Of a stretch of 64,000 nucleotides of DNA, positions 58,230 through 64,000 are shown piece after piece (position 1 is the first letter of the stretch; the number at the start of each line of letters is the position of its first letter). The translations under genes were made by a program, and so were the position numbers. Below the pieces are notes generated by a model. The model was not told where the DNA came from. It saw only the letters and a program-made list of their open reading frames with translations, and made no database searches. Origin of the DNA: Luteimonas rhizosphaerae (GTDB taxonomy: Bacteria; Pseudomonadota; Gammaproteobacteria; Xanthomonadales; Xanthomonadaceae); assembly GCF_002849595.1 (NCBI RefSeq), contig NZ_NRQR01000024.1, positions 1 to 64,000 on the forward strand, given 5' to 3'.

Positions 58230-59315
58230 ATGCGGACCTGGTGTCTTGCGGCAATGCTGGTGATCGGCGGTGTGGCACCGGCGTCGACGTTCGCCGCGGG
58301 CGACACGCCCCCCGAGCCGGCGCAGATCATGGCGATTCCACCGGAGCTGCACGACGCACTCCGCCAGGCGGTCGCCGAGCGCAGCACATCGCCGCAGGCC
58401 CGGCTCGAACTGCTGATGACCTTCCTGTTCGACCGCGAGCGCGGCCTCGGGATGGCCTACGACCACACGGCCACGTTGACCGTCGAAGAGGCCTATCGGA
58501 CGCGCCGGGCCAACTGCCTCACCTTCACGATCCTCACGCTGGCGCTCGCCCGCGAACTCGGCCTCGACGCGCAGGCCCACCACCTCGACGAAGTGCTGTC
58601 CTGGCGGGAGGAGAACGCGAATCTCGTGCGCACCGACCACGTCAATACCGGCGTGCGCTTGCAACAGCGGCGGTACACGATCGATGTCGCGTCGAACGAC
58701 ATCCTGTCGCGGGCCTCGCCCAACCCGATCCGCGATGAGGTGCTGCTGGCGATGTACTTCAGCAACCGGGCCATGGAGCTCGTCATCGACGGCGACTACC
58801 TCGGCGCCGCGCCGTACATGGCGACGTCGCTGGCGCTCGATCCGGACTCGGCCGACAGCCTGAGCAACGCGGGCGTCGTGGCCCTGCGGACGGGCGACCT
58901 GCCGGCCGCGGAGCGGCACTACCGCGCCGCCCTCGCACGCAAGCCCGATCACCTCGGCGCACTCGCCAACCTGGCGCAGCTGTACGACCGGCAGGGGCAG
59001 GCCGACCGTGCGCAACAGCTGCGCACGCGCAGCGCCCGCGTGCTCGCGCGCGACCCCTTCCATCACTTCATGGCCGGCCATCAGGCCGAGGCGACCGGCG
59101 ACTACGACACGGCCGTCGATCGCTACCGGCGTGCGGTCCGGCTCCATCCCGCCGAACACCGCTTCCACTTCGCGCTCGCCCGTGCGCTGCTGCAACAGGG
59201 CGACACGCGCCAGGCGATCCGGGTGCTGACGCAGGCGCGCAGGCGGGCCGACCAGGACAGCAGCACGCTTTACCAAGCGAAGCTCGATCTGTTGCGGTCA
59301 AAGGCGGCCAGATAG
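58230..59315 (+). CDS. Exported TPR protein with transglutaminase-like N-domain
   Basis: 361 residues: signal peptide ending near TFAAGDTP (about 23). The segment RRANCLTFTILTLALARELGL has the Cys-helix of transglutaminase/SirB1-like folds, and His follows in RTDHVNTGV. TPR units run from about 195 to 340. The papain-like Cys may be catalytic; SirB1-like proteins are often regarded as non-enzymatic. It marks the left edge of the cassette-like region. Confidence 0.85.
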   Translation: MRTWCLAAMLVIGGVAPASTFAAGDTPPEPAQIMAIPPELHDALRQAVAERSTSPQARLELLMTFLFDRERGLGMAYDHTATLTVEEAYRTRRANCLTFTILTLALARELGLDAQAHHLDEVLSWREENANLVRTDHVNTGVRLQQRRYTIDVASNDILSRASPNPIRDEVLLAMYFSNRAMELVIDGDYLGAAPYMATSLALDPDSADSLSNAGVVALRTGDLPAAERHYRAALARKPDHLGALANLAQLYDRQGQADRAQQLRTRSARVLARDPFHHFMAGHQAEATGDYDTAVDRYRRAVRLHPAEHRFHFALARALLQQGDTRQAIRVLTQARRRADQDSSTLYQAKLDLLRSKAAR

Positions 59316-59335
59316 CACCGCATGGCGCATCTAGG

Positions 59336-59358
59336 TAAGTGAACCTGGCACCGTTATC
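59336..59358 (+). repeat. 23-bp dispersed repeat, copy 1
   Basis: TAAGTGAACCTGGCACCGTT and three further bases. It is followed by an extra partial unit, TGCACCGTTATC (59359-59370). One of four same-orientation copies seen only in 59.3-61 kb. Confidence 0.7.
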
Positions 59359-59481
59359 TGCACCGTTATCTCCGCACGTCACAGACCTGATCGCATGAAG
59401 GGACCGCCGGCGTGGGGTGTGGTGTGTCGTCGGTCGCCTGTCCGAGGGCTGCACCGACACGTCACCACTTCAGTAGCCGGG

Positions 59482-59769
59482 TCAGAACAGCAGTGTGCCG
59501 ATGACGAAGACGGCCGGAATCGACAGCAGACCGTACGTCACGAGGGTGGCGCGATAGGCCGGTGTGTCCGGGCTCAGTCGCCTACCCCAGGCCCGCATCG
59601 CCAATGCGACCCCCACTAGCGCCGGGAGAAAGAGCAGGGCCGACAGGTATCCGGAGCTCCCTTCGAACTTCGATGCGCCCGCGATGTAGGGGATGAGGAA
59701 CGAAATCGCACCTGCCACTGTCACTGCGGCCAGCACTGAACAACATCGATGTAGGGCGCTTCTTTTCAT
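59482..59769 (-). CDS. Small three-helix membrane protein
   Basis: 95 residues, hydrophobic segments at about 10-30, 41-59 and 76-94. AGGA precedes the ATG. Unknown; likely a cassette cargo gene, on the same strand as all others in the region. Confidence 0.55.
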   Translation of the reverse strand: MKRSALHRCCSVLAAVTVAGAISFLIPYIAGASKFEGSSGYLSALLFLPALVGVALAMRAWGRRLSPDTPAYRATLVTYGLLSIPAVFVIGTLLF

Positions 59770-59839
59770 GAGATTCCTGGGAATGACGTAGCGCCGCGCC
59801 CTTCGCAGTCGATGCCTTGCGAGACGCTCCCGCTAGAAA

Positions 59840-59862
59840 TAAGTGAACCTGACCCCGTTATC
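59840..59862 (+). repeat. 23-bp dispersed repeat, copy 2
   Basis: TAAGTGAACCTGACCCCGTT and three more bases, the form closest to consensus. It lies between the Tdi1-like and three-helix genes. Confidence 0.7.
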
Positions 59863-59920
59863 TTCTGTCCGCTCACCCAGATGAAGCGGTTCTGCGAAGT
59901 CATTCAGAACGAAGGGCGCA

Positions 59921-60400
59921 CTAGTTACCTAGCGCGACTGATGAAATTGGTGTGCCAATCGGGAGTTCTTTAACTTGCGACTGAATCTTACCGAGGCCAC
60001 TAAAATGCACTATTAAGTCGCTCGCATAAAAGTTGTCAGGCTTGAAATCGCCACCGAGAGTCAGGGGAATCTTGTAGCTAAAACACTGACCAGAGCCAAG
60101 GCTGTGGCCAGCAGACAATAGGTCGCCCACAAGCTGAGGTGCAAACCATTGATCCGCTAGCTCCGGCTCCCGGCGCGAATCGTCGAATTTCTTTCTGCTG
60201 TCCGCTATGCGGGTTAGCTCTGCTCCACCAGTGTCGAGCCAGTAGATGGCGCCGGAGGCATCCTCCAAGAAGGCATCACCTAAAGCTGAAACCATCCGAA
60301 GCGACAAAGCTTCAGGGACGAGCCAGCGCCACTCCCTCATCAGGTCATCAGATGACTGACCTGACAGATCTACTGCCAGTTCCCGCCAAGTAATCTTCAT
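59921..60400 (-). CDS. DUF1851 / T6SS Tdi1-like immunity protein
   Basis: 159 residues. ITWRELAVDLSGQSSDDLMREWRWL and ALSLRMVSALGDAFLEDASG fit the GAD-like/DUF1851 (Tdi1 C-terminal) family, known in type VI immunity and in polymorphic-toxin loci. No toxin partner is adjacent. Codon use is less G/C-biased than in the chromosome nearby. The ATG lies 6 bases from the R' end of a degenerate attC, the usual place for a cassette gene. Confidence 0.75.
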   Translation of the reverse strand: MKITWRELAVDLSGQSSDDLMREWRWLVPEALSLRMVSALGDAFLEDASGAIYWLDTGGAELTRIADSRKKFDDSRREPELADQWFAPQLVGDLLSAGHSLGSGQCFSYKIPLTLGGDFKPDNFYASDLIVHFSGLGKIQSQVKELPIGTPISSVALGN

Positions 60401-60405
60401 GTACG

Positions 60406-60465
60406 GCCTGACACTTGAGTTAAGCCTAGCCACGGCGCGGTGTCGGCGTGAATGAATTCTCAGAC
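60406..60465 (-). repeat. Degenerate attC-like site
   Basis: Read on the minus strand, the site runs AATTCATTCACGCCGAC, then CCGCGCCGTGGC, GGCTTAACTCAAG and ends GTCAGGC. This is close to the central structure of class 1 cassette attC sites (AATTCATTCAAGCCGAC ... GGCTTAATTCAAG ... GTTAGGC). The R' core has decayed from GTTAGGC to GTCAGGC. Confidence 0.6.
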
Positions 60466-60595
60466 GGATCACTTCGTGCAATAGACAACCGCAGTGCGGT
60501 CGTCTACCGGAGTACGCACCACCTTGCCCCTGGCGGCGTACTAACCCCAAAAAATTGAACTCTGACCCCTGTTTTCATCGATTACGCGAGTGCAA

Positions 60596-60883
60596 TCAGT
60601 TGAGCGCCCTGCATGCCGAAACGGCATTGTTCGGGCCCGGGTCGTCCACGATACAGATCACGAACTTCGCGGACTTCTCAAGCGTGAACGTAAATCTGTT
60701 CCGGCTGTCCGACTCGTAGTTGGCACGCACGATAGCGCTCGACGTAATGCGCCAACCATCATTGAGTAGCGCTTCCATCGAGCTTTCCAGAGGCGCTCAT
60801 CTCGTTGAAATAGCGTTCGATGCAAGAGCGCTGAATGCTGCTATGGAAGTAGCAAGGCCCACGGCGGCGACGAGTATATTCAT
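60596..60883 (-). pseudogene. Small secreted protein with premature stop
   Basis: ATG 60883 begins MNILVAAVGLATSIAAFSAL, a clean signal peptide, reaching ISTR before an in-frame TGA (60797-60799). The same frame continues APLESS-MEALLNDGWRIT to 60596, with two Cys (VICIVDD, SACRAL) that look like a disulfide. One C-to-T change in a CGA codon would explain the stop. If read through, it would be a 95-residue secreted protein. Family unknown. Confidence 0.6.
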
Positions 60884-60903
60884 TGCTTCAGCTCTCCAAA
60901 GAT

Positions 60904-60926
60904 TAAGTTAACCTGACCCCGTTATC
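60904..60926 (+). repeat. 23-bp dispersed repeat, copy 3
   Basis: TAAGTTAACCTGACCCCGTT and three further bases, one base off copy 2. It lies just upstream (minus sense) of the small secreted pseudogene. Confidence 0.7.
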
Positions 60927-60950
60927 GTTACGCGACGCTTCGACCAGAAT

Positions 60951-60973
60951 TGAGTGAACCCCGCACCGTTATC
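60951..60973 (+). repeat. 23-bp dispersed repeat, copy 4
   Basis: TGAGTGAACCCCGCACCGTT and three further bases, the most diverged copy. It starts 47 bases after copy 3. Confidence 0.6.
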
Positions 60974-60978
60974 GCTTT

Positions 60979-61497
60979 TTAAGGGGATACGTCCTTCAAC
61001 TCTCTTGATGTATCTAGCTTATCCAAGATGTGAAGAATCACGATTTCTCTTGCCTTGTCGGCCTTATCTCGCCGCTCCAACTCAGTCAGCGTCGTATCGG
61101 CCTCAATTGAGGCCACCTCGCTTTTTGCGCGCTCCAGCTCTTTCGAAATCCCAGCCAAAGATGCTGATAGATACGCTTGCTTTTTGGCATTGAGAATCTG
61201 CGCCCTCATGGATACAGCGGCTCCAATCATGCCGCCCGAAAAGGCACCGACAACGATGTTGAGCAAGCTCGATGCCATCTTAAGATCAGCCAAATGATCT
61301 TGGCCTGGTTGCAGCTTGGTGAGCGCATGCGAAACGTTCTCGACGGACACTTGGAAAAAGAAAGCTAGCGTTAGCGCGGTGATGGCCGGAACCAAGAAGC
61401 GCCAAGGCCTCGCTTGCATTTTTTCATTCACCGCAATGTGCATCGCGGCAGCGGCTCCAATCACTAAAACGACTGCCACTAGAAGGGTCGTCAGCAT
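60979..61497 (-). CDS. Membrane protein with cytosolic coiled coil (second gene of a two-gene cassette)
   Basis: 172 residues. Hydrophobic segments at about 2-22, 32-50 and 77-100, then a helical, charged tail (ISKELERAKSEVASIEAD, ELERRDKADKAREIV). GGGGGAGGA precedes the ATG. It lies 40 bases after the previous gene without an intervening attC, so both belong to one cassette. No family recognised. Confidence 0.65.
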   Translation of the reverse strand: MLTTLLVAVVLVIGAAAAMHIAVNEKMQARPWRFLVPAITALTLAFFFQVSVENVSHALTKLQPGQDHLADLKMASSLLNIVVGAFSGGMIGAAVSMRAQILNAKKQAYLSASLAGISKELERAKSEVASIEADTTLTELERRDKADKAREIVILHILDKLDTSRELKDVSP

Positions 61498-61537
61498 CGG
61501 ATTTCCTCCCCCTAAAGATTGAAGTAAGTGTTAAGGC

Positions 61538-62140
61538 TCACCCGAGTAGCTTTCGCTTGCCTACTCGAACAAAATCTTCGTAAAGCGGCACGAACTCACG
61601 AGACTTTTGGTTCAAAACGCTCGCGTCCTCGAGGACAGAGGGAGGGCGCGGCCCCTCAGCCCGAAGCGCGTCGGGAAAGACCGAGGATTTATCCCCGTTT
61701 CCTACTGGCACCGTGCGCCTTGCGATTTCCATGCTCAGCTCCTGCGCTGCCTCGAAGAGTGCTTTGCGCTTTTTGTCCAGCGCACTATCTAAGAACTCTT
61801 TATCGACGTCACCCCATGTGGCCGCGAAGTTGAAGAATGGCCTTATTTGAGAAGACCAGAACGAGTTTCCGAAGTCGTGCTCTTTCAAAACGTTCAACGT
61901 GGGTTCGACCGGGAAATCTGTCAAGAATTTCTGGAAAAGCGCCCGGTCGTGATCCCGAGGGGGCTGGCCCACATTTAGCTGGTCTTTGACGTAGTCTTTC
62001 GCAAAGAAAGCGGCAATTGCCCCGACAAAGGCGATTGAAGCGTCCCAGCTTGGCTTGTTGTTAAAAGCGCCGTGTAAGAACCACGCTTCAGCGAGCATGA
62101 GTATGGTAACGGCAAGAATGTTCTCTACGCTGAGTCGCAT
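61538..62140 (-). CDS. Membrane-anchored hypothetical protein (first gene of a two-gene cassette)
   Basis: 200 residues; two N-terminal hydrophobic segments (about 6-26 and 32-50), then a soluble domain with no motif I know (KEHDFGNSFWSSQIRPFFNF). The ATG lies 8 bases from the GTTAGGGC end of a split attC. The frame extends upstream through the IS but that part is not this protein. Could be an unstudied two-component membrane system with the following gene. Confidence 0.65.
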   Translation of the reverse strand: MRLSVENILAVTILMLAEAWFLHGAFNNKPSWDASIAFVGAIAAFFAKDYVKDQLNVGQPPRDHDRALFQKFLTDFPVEPTLNVLKEHDFGNSFWSSQIRPFFNFAATWGDVDKEFLDSALDKKRKALFEAAQELSMEIARRTVPVGNGDKSSVFPDALRAEGPRPPSVLEDASVLNQKSREFVPLYEDFVRVGKRKLLG

Positions 62141-62148
62141 GTCAGTGA

Positions 62149-62187
62149 GCCCTAACAGCCGAGTTAAGCCGCCCCGCGAAGCGGCGA
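62149..62187 (-). repeat. Right half of an attC site split by an IS
   Basis: On the minus strand: CGCCGCTTCGCGG, GGCGGCTTAACTCGGCT, GTTAGGGC. Apart from a few bases this is the 3' half of a class 1-type attC, with the GCTTAACTC L' region and GTTAG core. The other half is on the far side of the IS remnant. Confidence 0.75.
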
Positions 62188-62807
62188 GGACTTCCTTCGA
62201 AAAAGTGGACACCTTCTGGTTAGGCGCAAGTGCGTTCGTAGTCGGCAGGTGTGTGGTAATCGAGCGCCGAGTGTAGGCGCTGGTGGTTGTAGAAATCCGC
62301 GTAACCGCGAATGGCTGCCTGGAGCGAGTGGTCGCTGTTGAAGGTGTGCCGGTGATACAGATCGGACGCGGTGACGCCATGCAGGCGGCACAGCGACCTT
62401 ACCGGGGCGGCTTCCGGATGGTGGGCGATGAAGGCGAAGATGTCGGCCTTGGATTGGAAGTGAACGCGATGGCTTTTTTAAAAGTTCATGCTCGACCTGC
62501 AACCGCTCGTACTTCCGCTTCACTTCGCGCAGCGCCTTGAGCTCTGCGGCCACCGTCTTGTCGAGTTCGATTCCCTTGGTCACGATCGCTCCCTCACGGG
62601 CCAGTTTTCGCCAACGAGACAGCATGAAGCGATGGATGTAAAGCGATTCGGCGATGTCGCGTACGGAGACGCCGGCGAGCTCGCTCAATCGCACGGCCGT
62701 CGCCTTGAAATGATCGCTGTAGCGATGGGTTGTTCTGGGGCCTGGTGCTGGCATGAAGACACTCCTAATCGTTAGGTCAGGGTGTCCACTAAACCGAAGG
62801 AACTACC
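62188..62807 (-). mobile_element. Decayed IS3-family insertion sequence
   Basis: About 620 bases bounded by imperfect inverted repeats sharing TTCCTTCG-N4-AGTGGACACC (62188-62213 and 62781-62807). It contains an OrfA and a heavily deleted OrfB. Full elements of the family are about twice this size. It sits inside an attC site. I could not define a target duplication. Confidence 0.8.
62220..62754 (-). pseudogene. IS3-family transposase OrfA plus truncated OrfB
   Basis: OrfA: TAVRLSELAGVSVRDIAESL and a leucine-zipper KREYERLQ-type end (VEHELLKK), reaching the slippery AAAAAAG at 62473-62479. OrfB begins ([20 protein letters not shown]) but after [14 protein letters not shown] jumps to the C-terminal [20 protein letters not shown], so the DDE catalytic core is gone. 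One base is also missing just after the slip site. It cannot be active. Confidence 0.8.
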
Positions 62808-62833
62808 GCATCGGCTTGGATGAATTGTTATGC
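62808..62833 (-). repeat. Left half of the attC site split by the IS
   Basis: On the minus strand: GCATAAC, AATTCATCCAAGCCGA. This is the R'' core and the L'' arm of an attC of the aadA type (AACAATTCATTCAAGCCGA). It begins one base after the stop codon of the SEFIR gene, the normal position in a cassette. Confidence 0.78.
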
Positions 62834-62834
62834 G

Positions 62835-63575
62835 CTAGATGTGTACTAGGCGATGTTGTATGGCGTAGTGCTTCCCTTGTTCAGACAGGTAGAGATCACC
62901 GTCTTGATCCGTAGAGATGAGGTCCTGCTTGATTGCTTGGGCGATCAAAATGTCCAAGTAGATGCGCGAGATCCCGACCTGGCTGACGAGATTCTTGTAG
63001 ATGGTGTACGTCGCCCCAGTCTCGAAGTCGGCTACCACTTGGCGCATGAGCAATTTGATTGGGTCGCCCGTCTTGTCGGGGCTAACTTCAGAAGCCGGCT
63101 GAAAAGGGTTGTTTCCAATTGGAGGCTTCTCAAACAGAGGTGCGCCATGAATTGTGCGCACAAGCTCATCAAATGAAAACTCCATTTGATCATCGCTCGA
63201 AAAGTCGATGTATAGCTTGCTCTTCAAGAAGGTAGGCACATCTGATGTGCCGAATTGCCTGATGATTGGAATGACCTTGCTCGAATCGATGTCACGCATC
63301 AGGTCTGACGTGACAATCATCTTCTCGTAGCCGACGCCACCCTTGCCAGAATTAGCCTTTTCTACATACGGGGCCGTGCACACCATCAAGACACGATCCG
63401 CCGTTCGGAGCTTGTTCTCCATGAAAGCAGGAAGATCGTCGCCGGGCCGTAGATCCCATTGGTCCAAGCTTGCATCCACGCCGCTGTTGCGGAGCTTGAT
63501 GCCCAGATCGAGCACCCACTTTTTGTGCTCCAAGCTGTCGTGGGAGTAGGAAACGAATACCTTAGGGATGTCCAT
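62835..63575 (-). CDS. SEFIR/TIR-domain protein, cassette-borne
   Basis: 246 residues. MDIPKVFVSYSHDSLEHKKW opens a SEFIR/TIR domain; LDQWDLRPGDDLPAFMENKL places Glu53 where TIR NADases have their catalytic Glu, and the alphaE-type PIIRQF follows. The C-terminal 80 residues form a winged-helix-like region (DILIAQAIKQDLISTDQDGD). Bacterial TIR proteins often act in phage defence by NAD cleavage. ATG 63575 has GGAAG before it; ATG 63587 (MEAS) is possible. Lower GC than the genome. Its TAG runs straight into attC. Confidence 0.85.
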   Translation of the reverse strand: MDIPKVFVSYSHDSLEHKKWVLDLGIKLRNSGVDASLDQWDLRPGDDLPAFMENKLRTADRVLMVCTAPYVEKANSGKGGVGYEKMIVTSDLMRDIDSSKVIPIIRQFGTSDVPTFLKSKLYIDFSSDDQMEFSFDELVRTIHGAPLFEKPPIGNNPFQPASEVSPDKTGDPIKLLMRQVVADFETGATYTIYKNLVSQVGISRIYLDILIAQAIKQDLISTDQDGDLYLSEQGKHYAIQHRLVHI

Positions 63576-63590
63576 CGATGCTTCCATAGC

Positions 63591-63627
63591 GCATAACACT
63601 GAGTAGCGCCCAAAAAGCGCGTTATGC
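63591..63627 (-). repeat. GCATAAC / GTTATGC dyad upstream of the SEFIR gene
   Basis: Perfect 7-bp inverted repeat GCATAAC-N23-GTTATGC with an inner GCGC-N7-GCGC. The outer cores agree with the R''/R' motifs of the next attC (GCATAAC). It could be a short attC or the last recombination junction. It lacks the usual L arms. Confidence 0.45.
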
Positions 63628-63729
63628 ACATGGTGTTCCGGCCAAGCGCCGGCGGTCAATCGCTTCTCTCTCGGTTCTGAATTCAATCGCTAGCTGCCGA
63701 TGCGTGAGCGATCGGTCGCGTTCGCTCCA

Positions 63730-63760
63730 CGCGTTATCTCAGGATTCGCCTGATAACGCG
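63730..63760. repeat. Bulged hairpin CGCGTTAT ... ATAACGCG
   Basis: CGCGTTAT, CT bulge, CAGG, loop ATTCG, CCTG, ATAACGCG. It contains GTTAT and ATAAC and has an extrahelical pair of bases, like folded recombination sites, but could also be an ordinary terminator hairpin. It lies between the cassette region and dcp. Confidence 0.4.
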
Positions 63761-63800
63761 GAGTACTTCGAGAAGTTCGATATGCACGCCTCCCAACGCA

Positions 63801-63828
63801 ATCGGGGCGACCCGAAGGCCGCCCCGAT
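63801..63828 (-). terminator. Hairpin downstream of dcp
   Basis: ATCGGGGCG ... CGCCCCGAT with inner CC-CGAA-GG, 38 bases past the dcp stop. A strong GC stem without a U-run, probably the 3' end of the dcp transcript. Confidence 0.5.
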
Positions 63829-63865
63829 GCGCAGACCGCATGACGCGCAGGGCGCGTCAGTCAGC

Positions 63866-64000
63866 TCACTTCAACCCACGATGCTCCAGCAGCGGCTCGA
63901 CGCTCGGGTCCTGGCCGCGGAAGTCACGGTAGGCGGTCGGCAGGTCCTGCGAATGGCCGATCGACAGGATCTTGTCGCGGAAGGTCTGGCCGTTCTCGCG
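63866..64000 (-). CDS. dcp: Peptidyl-dipeptidase, C-terminal end only
   Basis: The last 44 codons read RENGQTFRDKILSIGHSQDL, then YRDFRGQDPSVEPLLEHRGLK, the typical end of M3-family oligopeptidases (E. coli OpdA/Dcp end FRGREPQLDAMLEHYGI). The HExxH catalytic region is beyond the window edge. G/C third-position bias returns to that of the core chromosome. Confidence 0.85.
   Translation of the reverse strand, partial: RENGQTFRDKILSIGHSQDLPTAYRDFRGQDPSVEPLLEHRGLK

Noticed and set aside
59881-59905. GTTCTG / CAGAAC dyad near the Tdi1-like gene as a further attC
   Set aside because: It lacks the AAC/GTT cores and L arms; treated as a plain hairpin.
60555-60576. TTGAACTCTGACCCCTG as a fifth copy of the 23-bp repeat
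   Set aside because: Too diverged to list as a copy; it resembles a related but distinct family of intergenic sequences.
59316-63865. CRISPR array
   Set aside because: The 23-bp repeats are few, unevenly spaced by tens to over a thousand bases, and no cas genes are seen.

Overview
The window looks like chromosome of a high-GC gammaproteobacterium of the Xanthomonadaceae, Lysobacter/Luteimonas-like. The grounds are very strong GC bias at third codon positions, a divergent speA / speE polyamine locus, a glnB-ubiK-comM block, a REP-like hairpin and the general protein character. This is inference from recognised families; no database search was possible.

Layout. 0-13 kb is mostly housekeeping: arginine decarboxylase (speA), an M48 protease, spermidine synthase (speE), PII (glnB), ubiK, comM, two paralogous small secreted proteins, and the glyoxylate-shunt pair aceB-aceA opposite a LysR regulator. 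13-23 kb is a LysR-controlled MexEF-OprN-type RND efflux operon that carries three short-chain dehydrogenases; its outer-membrane channel gene is frameshifted. 23-26 kb holds a lower-GC pair: a DUF2235/Tle1-like alpha/beta hydrolase and the lipoprotein gene before it, which resembles an orphan effector and its immunity protein. 26-36 kb has a frameshifted htpG, an AraC regulator facing an SDR, a catalase-like peroxidase coupled to a cytochrome b561, and an SLC13-type permease with an unusual acidic linker.

36-42 kb contains a mipA / response regulator / histidine kinase operon that ends in a translationally coupled ParS/MbcA-like (DUF2384) protein, then azoreductase facing its LysR regulator. 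42-59 kb is an accessory run of small-molecule and stress genes: DJ-1, a CGNR regulator facing an Asp-nucleophile hydrolase, a Tat-exported SDR, a Gal80-like oxidoreductase, an aldo-keto reductase facing a LysR gene, SnoaL/VOC/GFA proteins, a diguanylate cyclase coupled to an NlpC/P60-like hydrolase, and a TPR protein.

59.3-63.7 kb is different: lower GC, every gene on the minus strand, short unrelated genes, a 23-bp repeat in four same-orientation copies, and sequences that match the core of integron attC sites. One attC is split by a decayed IS3-family element. I read this as an integron cassette array without a visible integrase (CALIN-like). Its cargo includes a SEFIR/TIR-domain protein, a two-gene membrane cassette, a Tdi1/DUF1851-like immunity protein and a small secreted-protein pseudogene. 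The window closes in the 3' end of a peptidyl-dipeptidase (dcp) gene.

Three otherwise conserved genes (oprN-like channel, htpG, GGDEF protein) show short deletion-type frameshifts. These may be real decay or assembly errors.
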